Part shown: one piece after another, positions 28,438-36,561 of the stretch
How the letters are laid out: every line of letters begins with the position of its first letter
Position numbering within the stretch: position 1 is the stretch's first letter
From: an uncultured Cohaesibacter sp.
Lineage (GTDB): Bacteria; Pseudomonadota; Alphaproteobacteria; Rhizobiales; Cohaesibacteraceae
Assembly: GCF_963676275.1 (NCBI RefSeq)
Contig: NZ_OY781091.1
Location: forward strand, 2,272,775 to 2,336,774
DNA: 64,000 nucleotides
Reading direction: 5' to 3'
Made by a program: the position numbers and the translations under genes
The notes under the pieces: model-generated
What the model saw: the letters and a program-made list of their open reading frames with translations, nothing else
Told to the model about the DNA's origin: nothing
Databases searched by the model: none

Positions 28438-29382
28438 TCACGCACCTCTTTTTCTGACAAACTGCTGCTCGACAACCTCTTTGCCCCAGGTCGTATCGGC
28501 TTTTTCTTCCATCAGAACAAATCCATAGCTTTCATAAATATGCCGCGCCGCATCTAACCCCTTGAAGGTGGAGAGATGGGTCTCGACAAAGCCGGTTCGA
28601 TCGGCAAAGTCCAGCGCTGATCGCATCAGCTTGTGCCCGAACCCTTTGCCCCGCAAGCTGCCATCCACGATAAACCAGCGCAGATGCGCAATATTATTGC
28701 CCAGATCCTCGCCATCCAGCGCCAGACTGGCCAGGATTTTTCTGTTCTCACAGACATGCCAGAATTCATTGCATGGCTTGTCCAGTCGTCCCATGAACTC
28801 ACTCATGCCGCTGGCAACAATGCCCTCGAAAACGGAACCAAAACCGACCAGATCAAAATAAAACTGTGAATGGAGGTTAGAAATCTGCCCGATCAGACCC
28901 GGAATGTAACCCGTGCCGATGCTCAATTCGCAATCAGAAATCTGCGCCTTCTTGTGCCCCAACGCATCTGAATAGCGCCTCAGACCCTCGGCGATCTTGA
29001 AGATATCCTCTCTGTCCACGTCATCAAGCGCATCTCTTACCTGTTCGTTGGCATGTTTATTGATGTCGTCGAGCAGCGATTTTCCCTTGTCGGTGAGGGT
29101 CAGTCCCTGTTTTCTGCGATCGGCAGGGTCATCGATCTTGACCACCAGATCCTGCTCAACCAGACTTTTGACAAGGCGGCTGACGGTTGATTTTTCCAGA
29201 ATGAGCGCTTGAGCCAGATCCTTTGAATTGATACCGTCAAAGATGCCGATCTCGAGAATGGCGTGAACTGCGCTGAGCGAATAGTCCGTTCCGGCTACAT
29301 GCTTTGCCAAAACACCCCATTGGCGAACAAGCTGACGCGACGAAGCGCGGATGTCACTTATCAGATTGTCTTTGATATTCAC
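28438..29382 (-). CDS. MarR-type regulator fused to a GNAT acetyltransferase
   Basis: About 314 aa. Residues 1-145 form a winged-helix MarR module (GINSKDLAQALILEKSTVSR recognition region; DDPADRRKQGLTLTDKG wing). The C-terminal half is a GNAT fold with acetyl-CoA motif SLRGKGFGHKLMRSAL and the AARHIYESYGFVLMEEK end. Such fusions occur widely and are thought to couple DNA binding to acetylation of an unknown small molecule or protein. Of two in-frame GTG codons (29391 and 29382), the second has GAGG eight bases upstream. A 25-base inverted repeat 28 bases before the start suggests autoregulation. The target is unknown. Confidence 0.88.
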   Translation of the reverse strand: MNIKDNLISDIRASSRQLVRQWGVLAKHVAGTDYSLSAVHAILEIGIFDGINSKDLAQALILEKSTVSRLVKSLVEQDLVVKIDDPADRRKQGLTLTDKGKSLLDDINKHANEQVRDALDDVDREDIFKIAEGLRRYSDALGHKKAQISDCELSIGTGYIPGLIGQISNLHSQFYFDLVGFGSVFEGIVASGMSEFMGRLDKPCNEFWHVCENRKILASLALDGEDLGNNIAHLRWFIVDGSLRGKGFGHKLMRSALDFADRTGFVETHLSTFKGLDAARHIYESYGFVLMEEKADTTWGKEVVEQQFVRKRGA

Positions 29383-29409
29383 CTTGAACACCTCTGTGAT
29401 TTAAAGGAA

Positions 29410-29434
29410 ATTTAGTTTGGTTATACAACTAAAT
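29410..29434. promoter_or_regulatory. Candidate MarR operator (inverted repeat)
   Basis: Perfect arms ATTTAGTT (29410-29417) and AACTAAAT (29427-29434) around nine bases. The AACTAA-type half-site and the position just upstream of the MarR-GNAT gene fit a MarR-family operator. Confidence 0.55.
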
Positions 29435-29530
29435 ACGCCTTGCAGAAGCAAATTGGCAAGAGAAAATAAAAAGCCTTTGGACAAACTGTCATGGAAATGA
29501 AAAATTTGTCCCAAATGCAACAATAGAGGC

Positions 29531-29559
29531 TTGCGCTTTATCTCAAAGCTCCCTATAAA
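29531..29559 (+). promoter_or_regulatory. Sigma-70-type promoter of tRNA-Glu
   Basis: TTGCGC (29531-29536), a 17-base spacer and TATAAA (29554-29559), about 20 bases before the mature tRNA 5' end. Confidence 0.6.
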
Positions 29560-29578
29560 CCGGCTCACCGATTGATGA

Positions 29579-29653
29579 GCGCCCTTCGTCTAGCGGTTAG
29601 GACGCCGCCCTTTCACGGCGGTAACACGGGTTCGAGTCCCGTAGGGCGTACCA
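29579..29653 (+). tRNA. tRNA-Glu (anticodon TTC)
   Basis: Cloverleaf is complete: acceptor GCGCCCT (29579-29585) pairs with AGGGCGT (29643-29649, one G-T); anticodon stem CCGCC/GGCGG holds the loop CTTTCAC with TTC at 29612-29614; T-arm CGGGTTCGAGTCCCG. The CCA end is encoded (29651-29653). A promoter precedes it and a terminator follows. Confidence 0.97.
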
Positions 29654-29661
29654 ATCGCTTT

Positions 29662-29700
29662 AAAAAGCCCTCGCAGTTCATTGAATTGCGGGGGCTTTTT
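29662..29700 (+). terminator. Rho-independent terminator after tRNA-Glu
   Basis: AAAAAGCCC (29662-29670) pairs with GGGCTTTTT (29692-29700); the stem continues through CGCA/TGCG and a short A-T section. The A and T runs make it usable on both strands, also for the convergent GH43 gene. Confidence 0.88.
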
Positions 29701-29831
29701 GCTTTTGGAGAACGCTTGCGACGGGACACCGCGCTTGCTTGCTCGATTATTTCTCAGCCTTGGGCAACCAGAGCGCAATTTCGAATAGCGTCTGGCGCAA
29801 TTCAAGAAAATTTGCCCGTGCTGGCGACATA

Positions 29832-31394
29832 TTATGTGCCGGTATCCAGCGGCAGGGCGCGATAGACAAAATTGCGGAAAATGGCTCGGGTACCGTCACC
29901 GGTCGCATAAAGGGCCGGTTTGAGCATTTGGAACCCACCGCATACATTGTGGTGATAGCCGGAAACTTCCATGCCACGGTCAAAGCGTTTCCAGCTTTGG
30001 CCATCATGCGAGGTGAAGATACTGACAATATGACGCTGATTGCGCAGCCGGACAAACAGTCGCAGCCCATATTCATGCTGCAGTTTTGCCCGTTCCCGTC
30101 CATATTGATGGGTTACGAAATGATCCTCTCGCACACCAAGGCCGCAATAGAGATGATGGTCATAGAATAACAGCAGGCCAGCCCCGCCTTCCGGTTCGAT
30201 TTCTATCTCGCAATCCACCTGATAGGATTGATCTCCAACGATGCAGGACAGCGGGGATGAATTGCTTGGCGCCGAACCGCGGCCACTCAGGACCAGCGCA
30301 TTATTCTGGTAGCGCATGCGTTCCTTCTCATCCGGCGCCGGATTATAGAAGCACCACTGAATACCATATTTGTTGATCAGGAAATTATCAGACAGCGGAA
30401 AGCCATGAGCCCGTTCCATATGATCCGTTTCCAGACGAGGGATTGGAGCGGCAAGAGGCGAAGAGAGATCGTCGCCACCAAATTCCAGCCAGCCATCTTC
30501 TGTCCAGCGCACAGGTGCCAAAAGAGTCTGACGCCCGAGCGTCCAGAAGCCATTCTCATAACCATGCAGAACAGACCACCAATCACCATTGGGCAAATCA
30601 ATCAGCGTCGCATGCCCCCGCGACCACCATTTTTCCTCTTGCCTCTGCGTGCGCATAACGGGATTGCGCGGATGATTTTCCCATGGGCCATGAATGGATT
30701 TCGAACGTGCAACGATGACCATATGCCCGGTTGGTGGCCCTGCGGTGCCTCCAACGGCAGAAATCAGGTAGAAATAGTCTCCATGACGGGTTACCTTCGG
30801 GCCTTCCTGCGCATAGCCTTCCACCTCCCATTCCTCGGGATAGCGCCAGCCATCATAGACATGTTCGACTTGCCCGATGGTCGACAATCCGTCATCAGCC
30901 AGCCGGATGCGGTCGCCTCGGGAAAGAAACAGCCATCGCGATCCATCTTCTCCCACAGCGTGCCCCGGATCTATGTGGGTCGGCAAGTCAAGATCAATCG
31001 GCTCTGACCACGGCCCCTCGATATCATCAGACCAGATTACCCAGTTTGTCTTGCGACTGCTGGGAGAAGATGTCGGCTTTGTTGGAATATAGATATAATA
31101 GCGCCCCTCATGCTTGATCAATTCAGGTCCGCGCACCGAGCCGATATTGCTGTGCAGGGCAGACGTTAGCGGTCGCCAGTTGACGAGATCGCGCGAATGC
31201 CAGATCTGAAGCCCCGGATAGGTCTCGAAGGTGGAATAGGTGAGGTAAAAATCCTCGCCATCGCGCAGAATGGAAGGGTCCGGATGGTCACCTGACAAAA
31301 TGGGGTTGAGAAAGCTGCCATCGCCAAGATCAGCCTTGCGTTGACCTTCAAAGCCCCGTCCATAATCTGAAGGGCTGGCTCTATACACGATCAT
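29832..31394 (-). CDS. Glycoside hydrolase family 43 (xylosidase/arabinofuranosidase type)
   Basis: 520 aa. N-terminal five-bladed propeller typical of GH43: NPILSGDHPDPSIL carries the general-base Asp39, DLPTHIDPGHAVGEDG the second Asp, and EGYAQEGPKVTRHG the general-acid Glu (near residue 199). The C-terminal 180 residues form a beta-sandwich such as often follows GH43 domains. There is no signal peptide, so it should act in the cytoplasm on imported oligosaccharides. Known activities in the family are beta-xylosidase, alpha-arabinofuranosidase and related; the precise substrate is not readable. It lies downstream of the IclR-SMP-30 gene on the same strand and next to a uronate catabolic cluster. 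Confidence 0.9.
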   Translation of the reverse strand: MIVYRASPSDYGRGFEGQRKADLGDGSFLNPILSGDHPDPSILRDGEDFYLTYSTFETYPGLQIWHSRDLVNWRPLTSALHSNIGSVRGPELIKHEGRYYIYIPTKPTSSPSSRKTNWVIWSDDIEGPWSEPIDLDLPTHIDPGHAVGEDGSRWLFLSRGDRIRLADDGLSTIGQVEHVYDGWRYPEEWEVEGYAQEGPKVTRHGDYFYLISAVGGTAGPPTGHMVIVARSKSIHGPWENHPRNPVMRTQRQEEKWWSRGHATLIDLPNGDWWSVLHGYENGFWTLGRQTLLAPVRWTEDGWLEFGGDDLSSPLAAPIPRLETDHMERAHGFPLSDNFLINKYGIQWCFYNPAPDEKERMRYQNNALVLSGRGSAPSNSSPLSCIVGDQSYQVDCEIEIEPEGGAGLLLFYDHHLYCGLGVREDHFVTHQYGRERAKLQHEYGLRLFVRLRNQRHIVSIFTSHDGQSWKRFDRGMEVSGYHHNVCGGFQMLKPALYATGDGTRAIFRNFVYRALPLDTGT

Positions 31395-31612
31395 GCTCTC
31401 CCATAAAGGCTTGTGGTGTCATATCGGACTGGCTTGGGCGGGTAGGGGCGTATCTGGCCATGAAGCATGGTTCAACATCTTGTTTTGGACATGCTACTCC
31501 CTTTTGGACCGGAAGCAACAGTAAGACCTTGCCGCTTCTGCCAAAAGGATGGCTGCCTGATGATTGCGTGTTGACAACTATCAGTAGCTTCTCACGAAAA
31601 GACAAACAGCTT

Positions 31613-33277
31613 TTAGGGCTCATCCTTGGGAGACATCCTCACGCGCAGGGTAAAGCCAGAGAGTTTTGCATTCAGAATGACATCCCGACCAACCCCCAGC
31701 CGGGCGCAGGTGATATAGAGATCGTCGCCATCCGGTCCGCCGAAGGTCAGTCCGGTCGGATGAGGCACCGGCAAGGGTAGAACGCCCTCGACTTCTCCCG
31801 TATCGGACAGGCGGGCAGTACCCCAACCATCCTTCAGCGCCACCCAGACATTATTATCCTTGTCCATGGCCAGAGCGCAGGGATTGCCGGATCCTTTCGG
31901 TATCTTGCTGAGAACCAGCGCAGCCTCTCTTCCTTTGCGCATCTGGTAGATCAGCCCGTTATCCCGGCTGAGGGCATGCAGGATAGTGCCACTGTGGTTC
32001 CATGCCATGGCATCGATATCAAGGGAAACCGACCAGTGCATGGCGAAATCACCAAACTCCGAGAGGATGCCAATTTTGGTGTGTCCCTTCTGCTTGCGGC
32101 AGGCCCATAGGGTGCCATGAATGTCGGTGCAAAAGGAATGGAACTCTCTGGCATAGAAACGCTGTATTTCGTGGCAGCCTTCATGCAGTTGCGCATGGTA
32201 CCAGCGCCCTTCGCAAACAATGTCGATACCACCAATGAGCCCCGGCACAACCTCGTCGATCGGACCGGGCAAAATGGCGATCTTGCGAGGCTCTTCTCCC
32301 GGCTTCATGGCATAGACCGTAGGGGCCAGCCGATCGACCCAATACATACAACCTTCCTGCTTGAGCCAGAAGGGCTTGTCGCCGTAGAAAAGCGCTTCGC
32401 CGACCGCAGTTACCTCGACCTTGGAGCTATGCTCCATTTTTGACTTGTGGTTCTGCACCAGATGACTGATCGCCTTGCCGGTCTCGATGATTTCCGGTGC
32501 CAGTTGCTCCATGCGTTCCTTTGTCATGCGATAGGTCGGCCCTGAAACACTGATGGCGGCGACCGCATTGCCATTGGCATCCAGAATGGGCACGCCGATA
32601 CAGCGGGTACCCTTGACATATTCCTGATCATCAACCGCGAAGCCGCGCTGCCGAATGATATTCAGACTGAGTTTGAGGGCATATTTGTCGGTGATCGTAT
32701 GGTTGGTATAGGGCTCCAGCGCAAGGCTCGAGAGCAGATGATCAAGCTGCTGGGAGGGGAGAAAGGCAAGGAGGGCCTTGCCCTGACTTGTGCAATGAAC
32801 CGGCTTTGTCTCCCCCAGATCGCTTGTCGAGCTATTGGCGTGGGTTCCAAGGGAACGGGCAAGCGACACCATTTCATGGCCCATAAGGCCTCCCAGATAG
32901 GTGGTCTCACCGGTAATTTCCTTCAGTCGACGCAACTCTTCTGCTGCGATTGTTGCCAAATCCTGCTCAGCCCAGACATTCTGCGCCAGATCGAGGAAAT
33001 GAAAGCCAAGCAGCAATTTGGAACTGGTCTGAGATGTTCGCAGGAAGCCCCGAGCAGAGAGGGCCGCAACGATACGGTAGACCGTGGACTGGGGCAGGGC
33101 GGCCTTTTGCGCCAGTTCCTTGGCTGTCATCTGACCGGGCGCAGCGCCGACCAGATCCAATATGTCGCATGCCTTGGCCAGCAAAGCGGTGCCTTTGACA
33201 TCCTTGCCTTGCAAAATATGGTCCGATTTGGACAGGTCTGATGTCTCAGCCTCATGCGATGCTTTGTTCTCTGCCAT
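31613..33277 (-). CDS. IclR-family regulator fused to an SMP-30/gluconolactonase-like propeller
   Basis: About 554 aa from ATG 33277 (GGCGGG five bases upstream; the frame runs further to 33436 without support). Residues about 25-270 are an IclR regulator: winged helix (MTAKELAQKAALPQSTVYRI) and ligand-binding domain (GKALLAFLPS, RCIGVPILDANGNAVAAISV). Residues about 285-554 match the SMP-30 lactonase family (GEALFYGDKPFWL; LPVPHPTGLTFGGPDGDDLY). Of the metal ligands, Glu294 is kept, but the usual Asn is Asp422 (IDAMAW) and the usual Asp of PDG is Cys467 (NPCALAMD). The substrate RxND motif is also replaced (FHSFCTD). A sensor role for a sugar lactone is likely; catalysis is doubtful. It is divergent from the dehydratase and transporter operon it probably controls. 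Confidence 0.88.
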   Translation of the reverse strand: MAENKASHEAETSDLSKSDHILQGKDVKGTALLAKACDILDLVGAAPGQMTAKELAQKAALPQSTVYRIVAALSARGFLRTSQTSSKLLLGFHFLDLAQNVWAEQDLATIAAEELRRLKEITGETTYLGGLMGHEMVSLARSLGTHANSSTSDLGETKPVHCTSQGKALLAFLPSQQLDHLLSSLALEPYTNHTITDKYALKLSLNIIRQRGFAVDDQEYVKGTRCIGVPILDANGNAVAAISVSGPTYRMTKERMEQLAPEIIETGKAISHLVQNHKSKMEHSSKVEVTAVGEALFYGDKPFWLKQEGCMYWVDRLAPTVYAMKPGEEPRKIAILPGPIDEVVPGLIGGIDIVCEGRWYHAQLHEGCHEIQRFYAREFHSFCTDIHGTLWACRKQKGHTKIGILSEFGDFAMHWSVSLDIDAMAWNHSGTILHALSRDNGLIYQMRKGREAALVLSKIPKGSGNPCALAMDKDNNVWVALKDGWGTARLSDTGEVEGVLPLPVPHPTGLTFGGPDGDDLYITCARLGVGRDVILNAKLSGFTLRVRMSPKDEP

Positions 33278-33379
33278 GATCCCGCCTTTGCGATCCTCCG
33301 CCTTGGCACCATTTCGCTTGAGAATAGAACGCGGCTCTAGAGAACCATATTCGACAAATGCGCAATTTTTCAATCCTAT

Positions 33380-33394
33380 TCTCACATCGTGAGA
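33380..33394. promoter_or_regulatory. Candidate IclR operator in the divergent 323-base promoter region
   Basis: Perfect inverted repeat TCTCAC-ATC-GTGAGA. It sits between the regulator (start 33277) and the enolase-family gene (start 33601), in an otherwise gene-free region. The length suits an IclR-family palindrome. Nothing else was seen in the region beyond the GGGGGAG ribosome site before 33601. Confidence 0.45.
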
Positions 33395-33600
33395 TTGTGG
33401 GCGCAAATAATTCACTTCAGAAGCTGAAGAAGCCACTATGTGATTGACCGCTCTTGTTTCAGAGGCGGATGATATGGCGCAGATCGTTCATCTGGTGGAA
33501 TCCTTTCATCAGTAAATGCGAGAAGAAAAAAGCGCCGGATTGTCATTCGAACATCCATGACAATAAGCGGGGCAATAGGCAAAGGCCGGGGGAGAAACCA

Positions 33601-34749
33601 GTGAAGATCGCGCAAGTCAGGGTTACGCCATTTGTCTATCCGGCACAGGCAACGGCAGCAAAGACATCACAAGAGGCGGCGGCATCAACCCTCAAGACAG
33701 ATCGAGCGCTTCTGACCATCACCACCACAGACGGCCATGAGGGATTTGCCTTTCAAAGCCCGGATGTTATCAGGCCCTACATTCTGGAGACCTTTTTCAA
33801 GCCTGTTTTGCTGGGAGAGAATTGCTTTGCCCGCGAGAGAATCTGGCAGGCTCTGGTGCAGCGTCAACGGGGCAGTGCTGGTAACCTGACTGACAAGGCC
33901 ATCAGCTGCATTGATCAGGCTCTTTGGGATTTGGCCGGACGCATGACCAACCTGCCTGTCCATAAGCTCATCGGTCACTATCGCGACAGGATACCGGCCT
34001 ATGCCAGCATCACGGGCGGCGATAACATTCCCGGCTCTCTTGCGACACCTCAAGACTATGCGCGCTTTGCTTGCCAGTTGAAGAAGCGCGGCTATAAGGC
34101 AATCAAGCTGCATGGCTGGACCCCGGACCGGATTGGCGAGATTGATCCCGGCAAGGAAATAGCGGCCTGTGCTGCGGTCCGTGATGCGGTCGGCCCGGAA
34201 ATGACGCTGATGCTGGACGGCTATCACTGGTACAGCCGAAGGGACGCGCTTTATATCGGCAGGGCTCTTGAAGAGCTGGATTTCTATTGGTTTGAAGAAC
34301 CGATGAATGAAGCCAGCATGTCATCTTATGTCTGGCTGAGTGAGAATCTTTCCATTCCGGTCATCGGGCCGGAAACGATGGCCGGGAAATATCACACCCG
34401 GGCCGAATGGGCCAAGGCCAATGCCTGCGATATCCTGCGCACCGGTTTCCTGCGATCAGGAGGTCTGACACCAGCCCTTAAAACCGCACATCTGGCCGAA
34501 GCACATGGCATGAATTGCGAACCCCACGGCAGCGGAGCGGCGAGCGTTGCGCTCTGCATGACTGTGCCAAACTGCACTTTCTATGAGCGCGGCCTGCTTC
34601 ACCCCCACATGGACTATGAAACCCCTCCGGCCTATCTGAACGCCATTGCCGATCCGATGGACGACGAGGGCTTCATTCAAGCTTCAGAACGCCCCGGACT
34701 GGGGGAAGACATCAATCTGGACTTTATCAAACAGCATGAAATCAGATGA
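33601..34749 (+). CDS. Enolase-superfamily (mandelate racemase type) sugar-acid dehydratase
   Basis: 382 aa from GTG 33601, chosen for the GGGGGAG site just upstream and the standard N-terminus VKIAQVRVTPF; the frame is open earlier but is not gene-like. Residues 1-125 form the capping domain and the rest a barrel. Metal ligands are Asp206 (LMLDGYHW), Glu232 (WFEEP) and Glu258 (GPETMAG). His309 (NCEPHGSG) is the C-terminal catalytic base. The strand-two motif is K169-x-H171 (AIKLHGW) instead of the common KxK. Members dehydrate aldonates or aldarates to 2-keto-3-deoxy acids. The neighbouring uronate dehydrogenase and lactonase suggest an aldarate substrate; this is inference. Confidence 0.85.
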   Translation: MKIAQVRVTPFVYPAQATAAKTSQEAAASTLKTDRALLTITTTDGHEGFAFQSPDVIRPYILETFFKPVLLGENCFARERIWQALVQRQRGSAGNLTDKAISCIDQALWDLAGRMTNLPVHKLIGHYRDRIPAYASITGGDNIPGSLATPQDYARFACQLKKRGYKAIKLHGWTPDRIGEIDPGKEIAACAAVRDAVGPEMTLMLDGYHWYSRRDALYIGRALEELDFYWFEEPMNEASMSSYVWLSENLSIPVIGPETMAGKYHTRAEWAKANACDILRTGFLRSGGLTPALKTAHLAEAHGMNCEPHGSGAASVALCMTVPNCTFYERGLLHPHMDYETPPAYLNAIADPMDDEGFIQASERPGLGEDINLDFIKQHEIR

Positions 34750-34859
34750 ACCCTGATGAACTCACGGGAGGATGGATGAAAGAACGGCCACTTATAGCTC
34801 GAAAATCGTCATATGCAATTGAAATGCAATGATCTCTGGGAGGAGATCGGGAGGAAAAA

Positions 34860-36464
34860 ATGAAATTCAAAACACTGCTGCAGGCAGCAGGGTTGGCCAC
34901 AATGATGGCCTTTGCCCCGATGACGGGGCAAGCCGCCACACCGGACAATCAACTCGTGATCGGCGTTTCTCTGGTGACCATGGTATCACTGGATCCGGGT
35001 GCCATGAGCGGACGCCAGTCGGTCGAGGTCAACAGCAATGTCTATGACACCCTGATTACGGCAGACGCTTCACAAAAGGGGCTCTTTCATCCAAGCCTTG
35101 CCAAAAGCTGGGAACTGAATGAGGCCCGCGACCAAATCACTTTTCATCTGCGCGATGATGTAAAGTTCCATTCGGGCAATCCGCTGACATCGAAAGACTT
35201 TGTCTTTTCCATGAAACGCGCCATGGAACTGGGCATCGGCGGCTCCAACGTTCGCGTCTTTGGCTATAGCAAGGACAATATCGACGAAATGGTGCAGGCA
35301 CCCGATGACTATACCGTCATTGTCAAATTCCCCAAACCAACCGATCCGAACCTCATTCTGGGTGTCATCGCCGGCAAGGGCGTGGCCATGGTCATTGACA
35401 GCAAGCTGGCGATGGAAAACCAGAAGGACGGTGACTATGGACAGGCCTGGCTGACGACACATAGTGCCGGTTCTGGTGCGTTCAAACTGGACCGCTGGGA
35501 AGCGAACAATCTGGTCATCCTCACCCGCAATGACGATTATTGGGGTGGCAAGGCGGCGATGAAGCGGATCATCTACCGCCATATGCCCGAAAGCCAGACG
35601 CTGCGCCTTGCTCTTGAACAGCATGATATCGACATTGCATGGGGCATGGCCGTATCCGACCTGAAGGCACTTCAGGAAAATGATGATCTGGTCAAGGCCG
35701 AGGTTCCCAGTGGCCATGTCTTCTATCTCGCCATGAGCATGAAGGACGAAAAATACGCCAACAAGAAAGTGCGTGAAGCCGTTCGTCACCTGATCGATTA
35801 TGAAGGCATCAACAACACCATCCTGCCATTCACCGGTACGCTCTATCAGCGCCCCATTCCGGCGGGTTTGCCCGGCGCCCTGCCAAACCCGATGTATAAA
35901 TATGACCCGGATCTGGCCAAAAAACTGCTCTCTGAAGCTGGCTATCCGGATGGCTTCAAAACCTCGATCCGCGTGCTCTCAACGTCTCCTTTTGTCAATG
36001 TGGCGACCGCCCTTCAGGCATCGCTGGCCAAAGGCGGCATAGAGGTCGAGATTCTGACCGGCAACGGCGATCAGGTTTACGGTGCCATGAAGGCCCGTGA
36101 CTATGAGATGATCGTCGGACGTGGCGGCGACCGCACAGGCGCACATCCATATACCTCGCTTCTCTCCATCGTCTATAACCCCGACAATAGCGACGAGGCA
36201 AAGCTCTACACGCTTCAGGCATGGCGGACATCTTTCCAGGATACAGCCATCAATGAGCAACTGCAGGCAGCCTTGCTTGAGCCGGACGAAGGCAAGCAGA
36301 AAGACATGTATGCCGACATCCAGCGCCGTTTCGAGGAAGACGTTCCCGCCATGCAGATCATTTCCATGGCTTACGACACGGTCGTCTACCAAAAAGACAT
36401 CAAGCAATATGTCGGGCATCCCTATCAGAACACACAGTATCTTGCTGTGACCAAGCAACGCTAG
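34860..36464 (+). CDS. ABC importer substrate-binding protein (SBP family 5, Dpp/Opp type)
   Basis: 534 aa with signal peptide KFKTLLQAAGLATMMAFA and cleavage near GQAA; the next residues TPDNQLVIGVSLVTMVSLDP are typical of cluster C binding proteins. GGGAGGAAAA precedes the ATG. Family 5 proteins bind peptides, but many alphaproteobacterial members bind oligosaccharides or plant-derived sugars. With GH43, uronate dehydrogenase and lactonase nearby, an oligosaccharide ligand is more likely than a peptide. It is first of five transporter genes, and a stem-loop separates it from the permease genes. Confidence 0.9.
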   Translation: MKFKTLLQAAGLATMMAFAPMTGQAATPDNQLVIGVSLVTMVSLDPGAMSGRQSVEVNSNVYDTLITADASQKGLFHPSLAKSWELNEARDQITFHLRDDVKFHSGNPLTSKDFVFSMKRAMELGIGGSNVRVFGYSKDNIDEMVQAPDDYTVIVKFPKPTDPNLILGVIAGKGVAMVIDSKLAMENQKDGDYGQAWLTTHSAGSGAFKLDRWEANNLVILTRNDDYWGGKAAMKRIIYRHMPESQTLRLALEQHDIDIAWGMAVSDLKALQENDDLVKAEVPSGHVFYLAMSMKDEKYANKKVREAVRHLIDYEGINNTILPFTGTLYQRPIPAGLPGALPNPMYKYDPDLAKKLLSEAGYPDGFKTSIRVLSTSPFVNVATALQASLAKGGIEVEILTGNGDQVYGAMKARDYEMIVGRGGDRTGAHPYTSLLSIVYNPDNSDEAKLYTLQAWRTSFQDTAINEQLQAALLEPDEGKQKDMYADIQRRFEEDVPAMQIISMAYDTVVYQKDIKQYVGHPYQNTQYLAVTKQR

Positions 36465-36471
36465 ACAATCG

Positions 36472-36503
36472 ACCGGGTCGGGCCATCCCGCGTTTGACCC
36501 GGT
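36472..36503 (+). promoter_or_regulatory. Stem-loop between binding-protein and permease genes
   Basis: ACCGGGTC (36472-36479) pairs perfectly with GACCCGGT (36496-36503), with a smaller GGG/CCC hairpin inside. Without a T-run it is more likely an mRNA-stabilising or attenuating element, which would keep the binding protein in excess over the permeases. Confidence 0.55.
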
Positions 36504-36561
36504 TTCCAAGGCGTGATTGCAGCTTCGCCGTCAGGCCGGGTTTACCCTCTGGAGTGCCAAT

